Made by a program: the position numbers and the translations under genes | Origin: Vibrio cidicii | GTDB taxonomy: Bacteria; Pseudomonadota; Gammaproteobacteria; Enterobacterales; Vibrionaceae | Assembly (NCBI RefSeq): GCF_009763805.1 | Contig: NZ_CP046804.1 | Coordinates: 2,294,001 to 2,358,000 of the forward strand | Length of the DNA: 64,000 bases | Direction: 5' to 3' | The notes under the pieces: generated by a model | What the model saw: the letters and a program-made list of their open reading frames with translations, nothing else | Told to the model about the DNA's origin: nothing | Databases searched by the model: none | Shown here: piece by piece, positions 1 to 9,432 of the stretch | How positions within the stretch are numbered: position 1 is the stretch's first letter | How the letters are laid out: the number at the start of each line of letters is the position of its first letter

Positions 1-2
1 TC

Positions 3-884
3 TTGCTACTGTTGATGAAAATCCTCTCACCACTGGTGCTGTTGGTGAATTTTATTACCAACGGTTTTATTCGTTTACTCGGTTTAAAAGCACAACACGG
101 TGAAGATCATCTTAGCTCCGAAGAGCTGCGCACGGTGGTGAATGAAGCTGGTAACCTCATCCCTCGTCGTCACCAAGACATGCTGGTCTCTATTTTGGAT
201 CTTGAACATGTCACGGTGAACGACATCATGGTGCCGCGCAACGAGATCACGGGTATTGATATCAATGACGATTGGAAGTCGATCGTCCGCCAACTGACGC
301 ATTCTCCTCACGGACGCATAGTGCTGTACCGCGATAAAATTGATGAAGCGGTCGGTATGCTACGCCTGCGTGAAGCCTATCGCTTGATGCTAGAAAAGAA
401 CGAGTTCAATAAGGAGACGTTGCTGCGCGCTGCTGACGAGGTCTATTTCATTCCCGAAAGCACACCACTGAACGTACAGTTACTCAAATTTCAGCGTAAC
501 AAACAGCGTATTGGCCTGATTGTTGACGAGTATGGCGACATCATCGGACTAGTGACTTTAGAAGATATTCTCGAAGAGATTGTTGGCGAGTTCACAACCT
601 CGATTGCGCCTAGCCTTTCTGACGAAATCACCCCGCAAAACGATGGGAGTTTTCTCATTGAAGGGGCAACCAATATTCGTGATATCAACAAAGGGCTGAA
701 GTGGAAACTGCCTACCGATGGCCCGCGCACACTCAACGGCTTGATCCTTGAGCATTTGGAAGAGATCCCCGAAAGTCACCTCAGCGTGCGGGTTGCCGGG
801 CATCCGATGGAAATCGTCGCACTGGAAGAAAACCGGATTAAGCTGGTGAAAGTATTCCCTAAACGCAAACGAAAAAGCAGTTAA
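3..884 (+). CDS. CorB/YfjD-like CNNM-family protein with CBS pair (C-terminal part)
   Basis: Membrane protein of the HlyC/CorC (CNNM) family, linked in other bacteria to magnesium/cobalt efflux. The window edge cuts off the N-terminal DUF21 membrane domain; the frame is open to the first base. The first ~25 visible residues look like the last membrane helix. A CBS pair follows: the first starts near DIMVPRNEITGID, the second contains GLIVDEYGDIIGLVTLEDIL. A CorC_HlyC accessory domain (DGSFLIEGATNIRDIN) and a basic tail close the protein. It is convergent with luxS and shares a terminator with it. Naming it yfjD/corB is an inference from the domain order; the substrate is not shown by the sequence. 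Confidence 0.85.
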   Translation: MLLLMKILSPLVLLVNFITNGFIRLLGLKAQHGEDHLSSEELRTVVNEAGNLIPRRHQDMLVSILDLEHVTVNDIMVPRNEITGIDINDDWKSIVRQLTHSPHGRIVLYRDKIDEAVGMLRLREAYRLMLEKNEFNKETLLRAADEVYFIPESTPLNVQLLKFQRNKQRIGLIVDEYGDIIGLVTLEDILEEIVGEFTTSIAPSLSDEITPQNDGSFLIEGATNIRDINKGLKWKLPTDGPRTLNGLILEHLEEIPESHLSVRVAGHPMEIVALEENRIKLVKVFPKRKRKSS

Positions 885-903
885 GTTTTGTTTTTCGCAA
901 CAC

Positions 904-946
904 CAAAGTATAAGGCCCAGAGTGATACTCTGGGCCTTATACTTTG
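904..946. terminator. Bidirectional terminator between yfjD-like gene and luxS
   Basis: Perfect inverted repeat with 20-bp arms (904-923 and 927-946) and a 3-nt loop GAT, between two convergent genes. The arms are flanked by A/T-rich sequence, so it can act on both strands. Confidence 0.8.
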
Positions 947-975
947 TCTATTAACTCAAATAACTCAAAGCGAAA

Positions 976-1494
976 CTAGTCGACTTTCAACTCTTTGAGC
1001 ATCTCTGCTGGCAATGCTAAGTCGTCGTTTTTATTGACTGAGATACCCGCGGCGAGAATGTTGCTGGCGATCTGTTTTGCCTCTTCCAGCGAGTGCATCG
1101 CCGCCGTACCACATTGGTACTCGTTCAGCTCTGGGATCTTGTTCTGACTTTCCACTTTCAGCACATCTTCCATCGATGCTTGCCACGCAGCAGCAACGCT
1201 TTGCTCTGTCGGCGCACCAATCAGGCTCATGTAAAAACCAGTGCGACATCCCATTGGCGAAATGTCGATGATCTCTACACTCTCTCCATTGAGGTGCTTG
1301 CGCATAAAGCCTGCATACAAATGCTCTAAGGTGTGGATCCCTTTTTCCGACAAAATGTCTTGGTTTGGCACAGTAAAACGTAAATCAAACACGGTAATGG
1401 TGTCGCCTTTTGGCGTTTGCATGGTTTTGGCAACACGCACGGCCGGTGCCTGCATTCTCGTGTGATCGACGGTAAAACTATCTAATAACGGCAT
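976..1494 (-). CDS. luxS: S-ribosylhomocysteine lyase (autoinducer-2 synthesis)
   Basis: LuxS cleaves S-ribosylhomocysteine to homocysteine and DPD, the precursor of AI-2. It belongs to the cytosolic activated-methyl cycle and supplies the vibrio quorum signal. From the ATG at 1494 the protein is 172 aa, the usual size. Metal ligands are visible as H54 and H58 in HTLEH and as C128 in YQCGT; the catalytic cysteine is C83 in MGCRTGF. An upstream in-frame ATG at 1530 is unlikely, because an AGGAGA ribosome site sits just before 1494. It is the last gene of a minus-strand run gshA, SLT lipoprotein, luxS. Placing luxS after gshA links homocysteine salvage with glutathione synthesis. Confidence 0.97.
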   Translation of the reverse strand: MPLLDSFTVDHTRMQAPAVRVAKTMQTPKGDTITVFDLRFTVPNQDILSEKGIHTLEHLYAGFMRKHLNGESVEIIDISPMGCRTGFYMSLIGAPTEQSVAAAWQASMEDVLKVESQNKIPELNEYQCGTAAMHSLEEAKQIASNILAAGISVNKNDDLALPAEMLKELKVD

Positions 1495-1557
1495 TGCATC
1501 TCTCCTGATTGCATCGTCCCTACATTGCATGAAGGACGTGACTGGCTCACTTAAACT

Positions 1558-2151
1558 CTAAAATAGCCAGCTTCGGTTATCTTCCAACTCCTGGCGACAC
1601 TGTTTCAGTTGCCAGCCATACTCTTTCGCTTGTTGCTCTACTTTGCGTGCAACCTGCAGCAGCGAGGGCTTCTTCTGATGCGTATTGCGCTTAAAACCGC
1701 CACGCCCTTCATGATAAGCCAAATATTGACGATACGGATCCCACAGTGAAATACCTAGTTGCTTACGCGTTTCACTGGTGTACCAACCAATAAACATCAA
1801 AGAATCGTCGAAATTGGTGCGCGAACCACCGTGTCCTGTCGCCTGCTGAAAGTCTGCCCAAGCCGGATCTTGCGCTTGGGCATAACCATAAGCACTGCTC
1901 ACATGTCCCCAAGGAATAAAGCCCAGTAGATAATCTTTCGCTGGCCGCGCATCGTGGCGAAATGCACTTTCCTGTTTGACAAACGCCATCGCGACGTGAA
2001 TAGGTGTGCCCCACTCTTTTTCCATCTCTAGCGCATCTTCATACCAGCCCGGCTTTTGCCGAAAGATATCACACAGATTGCTTTGCTGAGTCGGCGGTGT
2101 GGTCGCGCATCCTGTCATCAGCCCAAGCACAACGAATCCCAACACTCGCAC
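1558..2151 (-). CDS. Putative murein lytic transglycosylase, SLT-like lipoprotein
   Basis: The best start is a GTG at 2151 with GGGAG about 8 nt upstream. It yields 197 aa beginning with a short lipoprotein signal and the lipobox LMTGC (Cys15). The mature part has the SLT (goose-lysozyme-like) signature: a glutamate in VKQESAFRHDARP, then SAYGYAQAQDPAW, then WDPYRQYLAYHEG. It should therefore be an outer-membrane-anchored enzyme, or a degenerate relative, acting on peptidoglycan. The in-frame ATG at 2202 would overlap the end of gshA and place a poor signal peptide in front. It lies between gshA and luxS, probably co-transcribed with both. The catalytic role is inferred from motifs only. Confidence 0.75.
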   Translation of the reverse strand: MRVLGFVVLGLMTGCATTPPTQQSNLCDIFRQKPGWYEDALEMEKEWGTPIHVAMAFVKQESAFRHDARPAKDYLLGFIPWGHVSSAYGYAQAQDPAWADFQQATGHGGSRTNFDDSLMFIGWYTSETRKQLGISLWDPYRQYLAYHEGRGGFKRNTHQKKPSLLQVARKVEQQAKEYGWQLKQCRQELEDNRSWLF

Positions 2152-2176
2152 TTGTGTGCTCCCGGTGCGGCTAAAA

Positions 2177-3754
2177 CTATTTAAGGTAGGCAAAATAGGC
2201 ATCGAGAAAAGCATCAAAATCCTGTTCATCGGCTTGTTCAGCCTCTTGCTGTTTGCGGCGCGATTCAAGTACCTCTTGTTCCATCTGCTGCTGAGTAAAA
2301 TGACGATACTCGTGAGCCAAATTGCTTTCGCGATACGCATTACCCAAGGCACATCCGGTACTGCCTAAACCGCCCTGCTGCTGAATAAGATCCAGTAGCT
2401 GGGCAGAGAGGGTACGTTCAGGATGCTCAATCCAAGTTTCCAATGATTGACATACCGCACTGTAAGCTTGGGTACCAAGAGCGCTGTCCATCACTTCCGC
2501 CACGAGGCGCAACTCGGCAAACACGCGATGAGCCCAAGTTTGCAAGGTGAGTTTCTCCCCTTTGCAACCAATTTGCAGCTCCAAACCATACTGACGCCCA
2601 GAGGTCACCACTTTGTTCCAGTTCTCACGCCAGCACGCCAGCTCGCAGTTGTCCATCGGATCAGAGTCGGTCAGCGCCGCCCAAGTGAGGAAGAGATCCA
2701 AGAAGCGCACTTGTTCTTCAGTGACGCCCACCGGGCTAAATGGGTTAACATCCAACGAGCGCACTTCAATGTATTCGACTCCACCACGCGCTAACGCTTC
2801 TGATGGTTTTTCTCCCGCACGCGTAACCCGTTTAGGACGAATCGGTGCGTACAACTCATTTTCAATTTGCAGCACATTGCTGTTCAATTGACGATATTCG
2901 CCATCGACTTTTACACCCAATTGCGCGAACTCAGCAGACGGAGTACGAATCGCTCTCCCCAGTCCATCGAGGTATTCTTCAATGCTGTTAAAGCCAATTT
3001 TCAAGCCACTTTGCGCACTGTTGGTATAGCCCAAATCACTTAAGCGCAGAGACGTGGCGTGCGGCAAGTAGAGCGTTTTACCGATGTACTCGAACGGTAA
3101 CGTGGTTTTACGACCTTGCAAAAACGATGAACACATGGCTGGTGAAGAACCAAAGAAATAGGGGATCAGCCAGCCAAAACGGTAATAGTTGCGGATCAGA
3201 GCAAAATAGGCCGCCGATTTGCTCTCTTGACGCTCTAAGTCCTCTTGCTCGCCATACAGCGCATCCCAGAAGCTCTCCGGGAATGAGAAGTTAAAATGCA
3301 CGCCAGAAATAATCTGCATCAAGCTGCCATAGCGACGTTTCAAACCTTCGCGATAAAGCGTCTTCATTTTGGCTGAATTGGAAGTACCATATTGTGCCAG
3401 CGCTATCTGATCTTCGTTCTCCACATAACAAGGCATCGACATCGGCCACATCTTCTCATCACCAAGTTTCGTCTGGGTGAAGTGGTGAATGTCGCTAAGC
3501 TGATTCATCAGCTCATCAATGTCATGCGACACTGGCGTGATGAACTCCAATAACGACTCGGCAAAGTCGGTGGTGATCCATTGGTTGGTGAAGGCAGAGC
3601 CGAGCCCTTGCGGGTGCGGCGTAGTGGCAATTCGCCCTTGCTGACTGTAACGCAGCGTTTCTCTTTCCACACCGCGGCCAAACTGTTTGAACACTTCAGG
3701 GTTTCGTGCAACTAACTCGAGTCGCTCAGCAAAATCAGTCAAAATGAGATTCAC
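2177..3754 (-). CDS. gshA: Glutamate-cysteine ligase
   Basis: Catalyses ATP-dependent joining of glutamate and cysteine, the first step of glutathione synthesis in the cytosol. It is 525 aa from a GTG at 3754, against about 518-522 aa in enterobacteria and vibrios. The family signature is clear at the N terminus ([11 protein letters not shown]) and in the active-site region (GVHFNFSFP). A TTG at 3742, giving an MTDFAERLE start, is an alternative; neither start has a strong ribosome site. The gene heads the luxS-ward minus-strand run and is separated from the upstream M16 peptidase by a strong hairpin at 3809-3852. Confidence 0.95.
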   Translation of the reverse strand: MNLILTDFAERLELVARNPEVFKQFGRGVERETLRYSQQGRIATTPHPQGLGSAFTNQWITTDFAESLLEFITPVSHDIDELMNQLSDIHHFTQTKLGDEKMWPMSMPCYVENEDQIALAQYGTSNSAKMKTLYREGLKRRYGSLMQIISGVHFNFSFPESFWDALYGEQEDLERQESKSAAYFALIRNYYRFGWLIPYFFGSSPAMCSSFLQGRKTTLPFEYIGKTLYLPHATSLRLSDLGYTNSAQSGLKIGFNSIEEYLDGLGRAIRTPSAEFAQLGVKVDGEYRQLNSNVLQIENELYAPIRPKRVTRAGEKPSEALARGGVEYIEVRSLDVNPFSPVGVTEEQVRFLDLFLTWAALTDSDPMDNCELACWRENWNKVVTSGRQYGLELQIGCKGEKLTLQTWAHRVFAELRLVAEVMDSALGTQAYSAVCQSLETWIEHPERTLSAQLLDLIQQQGGLGSTGCALGNAYRESNLAHEYRHFTQQQMEQEVLESRRKQQEAEQADEQDFDAFLDAYFAYLK

Positions 3755-3808
3755 TTATGTCAGAAGCTTGCAGCAGCCAGTGTGCAAACTGAATTGTCGG
3801 AAATTGCA

Positions 3809-3852
3809 TTGGTCTGGATACCCTTCTGCCAGCAAAAGGGTATCCAGACCAA
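3809..3852 (-). terminator. Long hairpin between M16 peptidase and gshA
   Basis: Inverted repeat with perfect 17-bp arms (3809-3825, 3836-3852) and a 10-nt loop, read downstream of the minus-strand M16 gene and upstream of gshA. No strong T tract follows, so it could be a weak terminator or an mRNA-stability hairpin. A smaller hairpin (arms 3861-3866 and 3875-3880) lies just before it. Confidence 0.5.
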
Positions 3853-3894
3853 CATCATGTAGCGGGAGTCTCCCCCCGCTACTAAATGTGTACT

Positions 3895-6754
3895 CTATCG
3901 GATGATTTCAAGCTCTTCTATCTCTTTATTCAACTTTTCCAGTTGCGGCCGAAGCGTTTTCGCATCGCCCACCACTATCATTTGATATTGAGACGGATCA
4001 AACCATTTAGCAGATAACTCATTGAGCGTTTGCTTGCTCACTTGCTCCACCAAAGCATTGCGCTGTTGCAGGTAGTCCTCATCCAGACTGTAGGCCAAGA
4101 TATTACCGATCAACCCCGCTTTTTGCCCCGGAGTCTCGTACTTCAGCGCATCTTGCTGGCCAACCGCTTGACGCATGAAAGCCAATTCCTCATCCGACAT
4201 GCCAGAGAGTGAAAACTCACTCAGCTCGCTCTCCATCTCTATCAATGCTGCAACGGTGGCATCGGCTCGAACCTGAGCGTCAAACACCACGACGCCAGTT
4301 TCAAGATTGCCGGAGAAATAGCCCTGAGCGCCATAGGTATAACCTTTGTCTTCGCGCAGGTTTTGATTGAGACGGCTGTTGAAATTGCCCGCTAAGTTGA
4401 AGTTAGCTAACTGAGCAAGGAACATTTCCCCCGTGGCATCATAAGGCAGGCCAAGTCGAACCATGCGAATGACACTTTGCGGTGCCCCCGGCTTGTCAAC
4501 CAGATAGATCTTGGGCTCTGTCTGCGCTTTGACTACTTGCGGACGATACAGCGGGGCTACGTCGTCTTTCCACGCTTTCCAAAAGGCCAACTGTTTGCTC
4601 ACGTCTCGCTTGCTCAGATCGCCGACCACCACAATTTGCGCGCTCTGCGGCGTGTAATGAGACTGGTAGAAGGCTTTCACATCGTCGAGTGTCAACGCTT
4701 GCAAGGAAGCAAGCGTGCCATCACTGGAACGGGCAAATAAGGTATCGCCAAACACCACTTGGCGAGTGGCTTGTGACGCCATCCAGCTCGGCTGCTGCTG
4801 TTGATACACCGCCCCTTCAATCATCTGTTTCTGCGCACGGGCAAAATCTTCTTCTTTGAAAGCGGGCGATTGAACCATTTCTTGCAGAATCTGCAGCGTA
4901 GCCGGGAGGTTTTTCTCCAATGCAGACAAGGTAACATTGGTGGTGTAACGCTCTGCCGAAACAGAGATGGTGCTGCCAAGTTTATCGAGTTTCCGCTTGA
5001 ATCTCCTCGGCGCTTCGCTTGCTGGTCCCTTCGTGCAACATCGCCGCGGTTAACTTGGCAAGCCCTTCTTGGCCTTTCGCCTCGAAGCGGCTTCCGGCCG
5101 GAAACTTAAACTGCATCAACACCGTTGGGGTTTCATCGCTAACGGCTCCGAGCAGTTCACTGCCGTTGTCAAAATGCAGTTTGTAGAGCTCTGGCATTTG
5201 CGCTTTTACCGGTTCACCAACGGGAGGCATCACCGAGCGATCAAAATCATCCTGCGCTTTACGATAAACCAATTGATCGTCGCTAATTTTCTGGTATTCC
5301 GGCAGGGTGCGAGCTGGCGTAACAAAGTTGGCTTTTTGAACCGCCAAATCGGTGCGTCCTTTGGGCACCACACTTAAGGTCACCTTGTTTTTGCCAGCAA
5401 TGAAGTCCTGATAGGCCTGATTGACTGACTCTGGTGTCACCGCTCGCAGTTGATCAAGCTGATATTCAATGCGATCGGGTTGACCAAAGAAGGTTTCATT
5501 GGCCGCAAGTTGACTTACTTTACCGCTGACACTTTGCAAAGCAAATACGGCATCCGCTTCCGCTTTGCCAGTAATTTGCTCTAAACGGCTTTGATCTGCT
5601 CCTTTCTGCTCAAATTGCGCCAGTGTCTGCATCAACTCTTGGTAGAGTTTACTCAGATCGCCTTTCTCTCCCGAATCGCCCATCGCATACACGTAAAACG
5701 TGCAAGAGAGTTCAGCACAATCTTGAAATGCACCCGCGTCAACCGCTTTTTGCGTCTTGATCAGGTTTTGATAGAGCAAGCTATTATTCCCTGAGCCAAG
5801 CAAACTCGCCAGCGCATCCAAGGACGCTTGATGCTCTTCGCCATTGTAAGTTGTCGGCCAGCCAATCATCACCATTGGCTGGCGAATGCGATCTTCTAAA
5901 GTGATAAAGCGGTTTTCGGCCAGTGTGGCAGGTTGCTTCGGTGCATTTTCTACCTCTGGACCACGGGGAATCGAGCCAAAATATTTGTTCACCCACTGCA
6001 AGGTTTGCTCGGTATCGATGTCGCCACCAATGGTGATCACCGCATTGTTTGGACCATACCAGCGCAAGAAGAAGGCTTTTAGATCATTGACATCCACACG
6101 GTCAAGATCTTCAACATAACCAATGGTTTGCCAAGAATAAGGGTGACCTTCTGGATACATGGCTTCGGCCATGCGCTCCCAAATCAAACCATAAGGACGG
6201 TTGTCATAGCGCTGCGCACGTTCGTTCTTTACCGTATCTCGCTGAATCTCAAACTTACGCTGAGAAACCGCATCGAGAAGAAAGCCCATACGATCAGACT
6301 CCAACCAGAGCATTTTCTCTAGTTGATTGGCTGGGACGGTTTCAAAATAGTTGGTTCGATCGCGGTTAGTGGTGCCATTGAGGCTGCCGCCCGCTTCGGT
6401 AATGATCTTAAAGTGCTGTTGATCGCCCACGTTCTCAGAGCCTTGAAACATCATGTGCTCAAAGAAATGAGCGAAGCCCGATTTTCCGACCTCTTCACGA
6501 GCCGATCCCACATGGTAAGTGACATCCACATGCACTAAGGGATCAGAATGGTCAGGAGAGAGAATCACCGTTAACCCATTGGCAAGGCGATATTTTTCGT
6601 AGGGGATTTTGACCTTGCCAGATTGCGCTTCTGATTCTTCAACCAACGTCACGCCTTCAGGCAGCGAGGAGAAAAAGGGCACGGAAACCGATGTTACCGA
6701 CGCACAGCCTGCCAGCACGAACAGCGAGCAAGCACTTAGCATAAATTTTTTCAT
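3895..6754 (-). CDS. M16 family zinc peptidase lipoprotein, frameshifted as read
   Basis: Two-domain insulinase/pitrilysin-type peptidase, 952 aa once one base is removed. The N terminus is a lipoprotein signal with lipobox LAGC (Cys17). The zinc motif HFFEH at residues 96-100 marks the active M16 half; the C-terminal half is the inactive partner domain. As read, the frame breaks at 4989-4993, where GTTTC replaces the expected GTTC. The first part ends in IQAETR; without the extra base it continues IQAELDKLGSTISVSAERY into the downstream frame. The protein is expected in the envelope; its substrate is unknown. It follows yqaA by 9 bp on the same strand. I think the break is a reading artefact (see findings). 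Confidence 0.85.
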
Positions 6755-6763
6755 GCGTTTTCC

Positions 6764-7225
6764 TTAGAACAAACCGAAATAGAGAGCCGCCAGCACGCTG
6801 TAGCGGACGGCTTTGCCCAGCGCAATCAGCGCTAGACAAGGAAGAAATTTCATACGCAGCCAACCCGCCGCCAAACAGAGCGGATCACCAATCACGGGCA
6901 ACCAGCTGAAAAAAAGCGCGACATATCCATAGTTGGAGAGCCACCTCATAGCGGTATGACCTTGTTTTTCTTGCTGAGTTCGATTCGGTAGTAAGTAACC
7001 CAGCCAATAATTACTCAGACCACCGAGGGTATTGCCCAGCGTGGCGATGAAAATCACCTGAACAACTGGAAACTGCTGCAAAGATAAGGTCGCGATCAAG
7101 CCTGCTTCTGAACCACCGGGCAGCAAGGTGGCACTTAAAAAACCAGTGAAAAAAAGCACCCAAAGGGCAGAATCAGAAAACCACAAGGCAAACTGAGCGA
7201 AACCTTGGTTAAAGGCATCTAGCAT
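6764..7225 (-). CDS. yqaA: YqaA family inner-membrane protein
   Basis: Small membrane protein of 153 aa with several hydrophobic helices and the SNARE-associated/VTT (DedA-like) pattern: a helix break with GxxLPGGSE, then GNTLGGLSNYWLGY. E. coli YqaA is similar in length and layout. The molecular function is not established; DedA-like proteins are connected with lipid carrier or flippase functions. Its start overlaps the end of the upstream quinone-reductase-like gene by 7 bp, so the two are translationally linked. The M16 peptidase begins 9 bp downstream. Confidence 0.75.
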   Translation of the reverse strand: MLDAFNQGFAQFALWFSDSALWVLFFTGFLSATLLPGGSEAGLIATLSLQQFPVVQVIFIATLGNTLGGLSNYWLGYLLPNRTQQEKQGHTAMRWLSNYGYVALFFSWLPVIGDPLCLAAGWLRMKFLPCLALIALGKAVRYSVLAALYFGLF

Positions 7226-8169
7226 TGCATATCAAGCAGCACCTTGCCTCGCGTGTGCCCTGATTCGATCTGTTGGTGCGCCGCAGCCACTTCTGTCATG
7301 GGAAACACCCGTTGAATTTCGCTTTTCAACAGACCAACGCCCACCATATACAGCAGGGTGTTTAACTGCTCCGGAGTGGGTTCAACCAACATACTGGCGG
7401 CCTCAAAACCGAGCATTTTCGCTTTTTCGCAGATCATCTCCGCCGTCAACGTGGGCACAGTGATGACTCGCGCATTGTCCTTGAGACATTTGAGCGCATC
7501 CAAGGCGACTTCGCCACCGACGAGATCGATCAACACATCAACCTCCTGAAGGCGCTCAGACGCAGGAGCAAACTGGTAGTTAATCGCGTGCGCGCCTAGT
7601 GTAGCCATGTAATCAAGATTTCGTTCACTACAGGTGGTGTACACTTCCGCTTTCGCTGCCACGGCAATTTGCACTGCAATGTGGCCCACGCCTCCTGCCC
7701 CGGCAAGAATTAACACCCGCTCCCCTTCTTTGACGCCCGCTTTATTGATTGCCTGAGCCGCCGTTTGCCCGGCTAACGGCAAGGCCGCCGCCGCTTCCAG
7801 CGTCACCGAATCGGGTACTCTGCTCAACTGGCACTCATCTATACACAGATACTGGCTGTAACCACCACCTTGCAAAGGGAAACCCACAAAGCCCGCAACG
7901 GCATCTCCCTCGGCAAAAATATGGGCACCTTCACCACAGCTCACCACTTTACCGGCGATGTCATAACCCGGTGTCCAAGGCAGTTTGTCTCTGTTTTGCG
8001 CGGCGGCCCAACCTAACCCTGCTCGAGTTTTGACGTCGATGGGATTGACTCCGGCAAAAGAGACTTTCACCAATACCTGCCCAGCTTGAGGCTGAGGCAC
8101 CTCAGAACTACGTATTGCCAGAACCTCTGGTCCACCAAATTTGCTAATGACGATTTGCTTATTTTCCAT
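7219..8169 (-). CDS. Zinc-independent MDR-type NAD(P)H:quinone reductase-like oxidoreductase
   Basis: Medium-chain dehydrogenase/reductase of the quinone oxidoreductase (Qor) branch. The N-terminal GroES-like fold contains FAGVNPIDVKTRAG. The Rossmann domain has the nucleotide-binding turn AGAGGVGHIAVQIA and the LGAHAINY segment. Zinc-ligand residues typical of alcohol dehydrogenases are missing, so it is probably an NADPH-dependent enone/quinone reductase; the substrate is unknown. The second in-frame ATG at 8169 (MENKQIVISK) is preferred over 8178, because AGAGA lies at a normal distance from it. About 316 aa. It heads a minus-strand unit with yqaA and the M16 peptidase, downstream of the oadGAB terminator. 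Confidence 0.8.
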   Translation of the reverse strand: MENKQIVISKFGGPEVLAIRSSEVPQPQAGQVLVKVSFAGVNPIDVKTRAGLGWAAAQNRDKLPWTPGYDIAGKVVSCGEGAHIFAEGDAVAGFVGFPLQGGGYSQYLCIDECQLSRVPDSVTLEAAAALPLAGQTAAQAINKAGVKEGERVLILAGAGGVGHIAVQIAVAAKAEVYTTCSERNLDYMATLGAHAINYQFAPASERLQEVDVLIDLVGGEVALDALKCLKDNARVITVPTLTAEMICEKAKMLGFEAASMLVEPTPEQLNTLLYMVGVGLLKSEIQRVFPMTEVAAAHQQIESGHTRGKVLLDMQC

Positions 8170-8194
8170 AACGGGCATTCTCTACCGATAAAAA

Positions 8195-8219
8195 GAAAGG
8201 GATGCGAAAGCATCCCCTT
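8195..8219 (-). terminator. Terminator of oadGAB operon
   Basis: Stem GGGATGC/GCATCCC (8199-8205 and 8210-8216) with a GAAA loop. On the minus strand it is followed by a CTTTCTTTTT tract, about 75 bp past the oadB stop. Confidence 0.75.
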
Positions 8220-8292
8220 GACTATAAACCATTTTGTTTATTGGCGTTAACCGTGAAAAGACAATTTGACCGACATTTCACGTAACACAGTG

Positions 8293-9423
8293 TTAACCCA
8301 CTAACGCCAACAAAATCCCGGCGGCTACCGCACTACCAAGTACACCTGCCACGTTTGGCCCCATCGCGTGCATCAGCAAAAAGTTCTGCGGGTTGGCCTC
8401 AAGCCCGACCTTGTTTACCACACGAGCCGCCATAGGTACAGCCGAAACCCCAGCCGCACCAATTAGCGGGTTGATGTCTTCTTTGGAGAACTTGTTCAAC
8501 ACTTTCGCCATTAAAACCCCTGCACCAGTGCCGATACTAAAGGCCACCGCTCCCAACGCTAAAATACCGAGCGTTTCAATATTGAGGAACTTATCCGCCT
8601 GAAGCTTCGAGCCCACCCCAAGGCCAAGGAAGATGGTCACGATGTTGATAAGCTCGTTCTGCGCTGTCTTGGACAAACGTTCCACCACACCAGCTTCACG
8701 CATCAAGTTTCCTAAGCAGAACATACCCACTAGCGGTGTCGCCGAAGGTAAAAACAGGATGGTCATCAGCAATACCGCTAGAGGGAAGAGAACTTTCTCA
8801 ATTTTGCTCACATGACGCAACTGCGCCATTTTGATCTTGCGCTCTTCCACCGTGGTCAGTGCTTTCATGATCGGTGGCTGTATGATTGGCACCAGTGCCA
8901 TGTAGCTGTAGGCGGCGACCGCAATCGCTCCCAAGAGATCAGGAGAGAGTCGGCTGGCGAGGAAAATCGCCGTCGGGCCATCAGCACCGCCGATAATCGC
9001 TATCGAAGAGGCGTCCGCCATGGTGAATTCCATGCCCGGAACATAGTTAAGCAAAATCGCACCAAATAGAGTGGCAAAAATACCAAACTGCGCCGCAGCG
9101 CCCAAGAGTAGCGTTTTCGGGTTCGCGATCAACGCACCAAAGTCAGTCATCGCTCCCACGCCCATAAAGATCAGCAATGGGAACACGCCCGTCTCAATAC
9201 CGACGTGGTAAACGTAATAAAGTAGACCACCCGGCTCGGTAAAACCTGCGTTGGGGATATTGGCCAAAATGGCACCAAAGCCAATCGGCAATAAAAGTAA
9301 GGGTTCAAAACCCTTACTGATCGCCAAAAACAGCAGTAAGCAGCCAACGGCGATCATGCAGATCTGGCCAAACTCAAAATGCGCGATCCCCGTTTCAGAC
9401 CAGAGAGTTAATAATCCGTCCAT
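8293..9423 (-). CDS. oadB: Oxaloacetate decarboxylase sodium pump, beta subunit
   Basis: Integral membrane subunit that couples decarboxylation of carboxybiotin to sodium export. It is 376 aa with about nine hydrophobic helices. It carries the conserved family sequences [13 protein letters not shown], the segment with [17 protein letters not shown] (the aspartate thought to bind sodium) and the C-terminal [12 protein letters not shown]. The gene follows oadA by 9 bp and ends the oadGAB operon. In vibrios such pumps serve citrate/oxaloacetate fermentation and help build the sodium gradient. No citrate lyase genes are in this window. Confidence 0.95.
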   Translation of the reverse strand: MDGLLTLWSETGIAHFEFGQICMIAVGCLLLFLAISKGFEPLLLLPIGFGAILANIPNAGFTEPGGLLYYVYHVGIETGVFPLLIFMGVGAMTDFGALIANPKTLLLGAAAQFGIFATLFGAILLNYVPGMEFTMADASSIAIIGGADGPTAIFLASRLSPDLLGAIAVAAYSYMALVPIIQPPIMKALTTVEERKIKMAQLRHVSKIEKVLFPLAVLLMTILFLPSATPLVGMFCLGNLMREAGVVERLSKTAQNELINIVTIFLGLGVGSKLQADKFLNIETLGILALGAVAFSIGTGAGVLMAKVLNKFSKEDINPLIGAAGVSAVPMAARVVNKVGLEANPQNFLLMHAMGPNVAGVLGSAVAAGILLALVG

Positions 9424-9432
9424 GGTTCTCCC

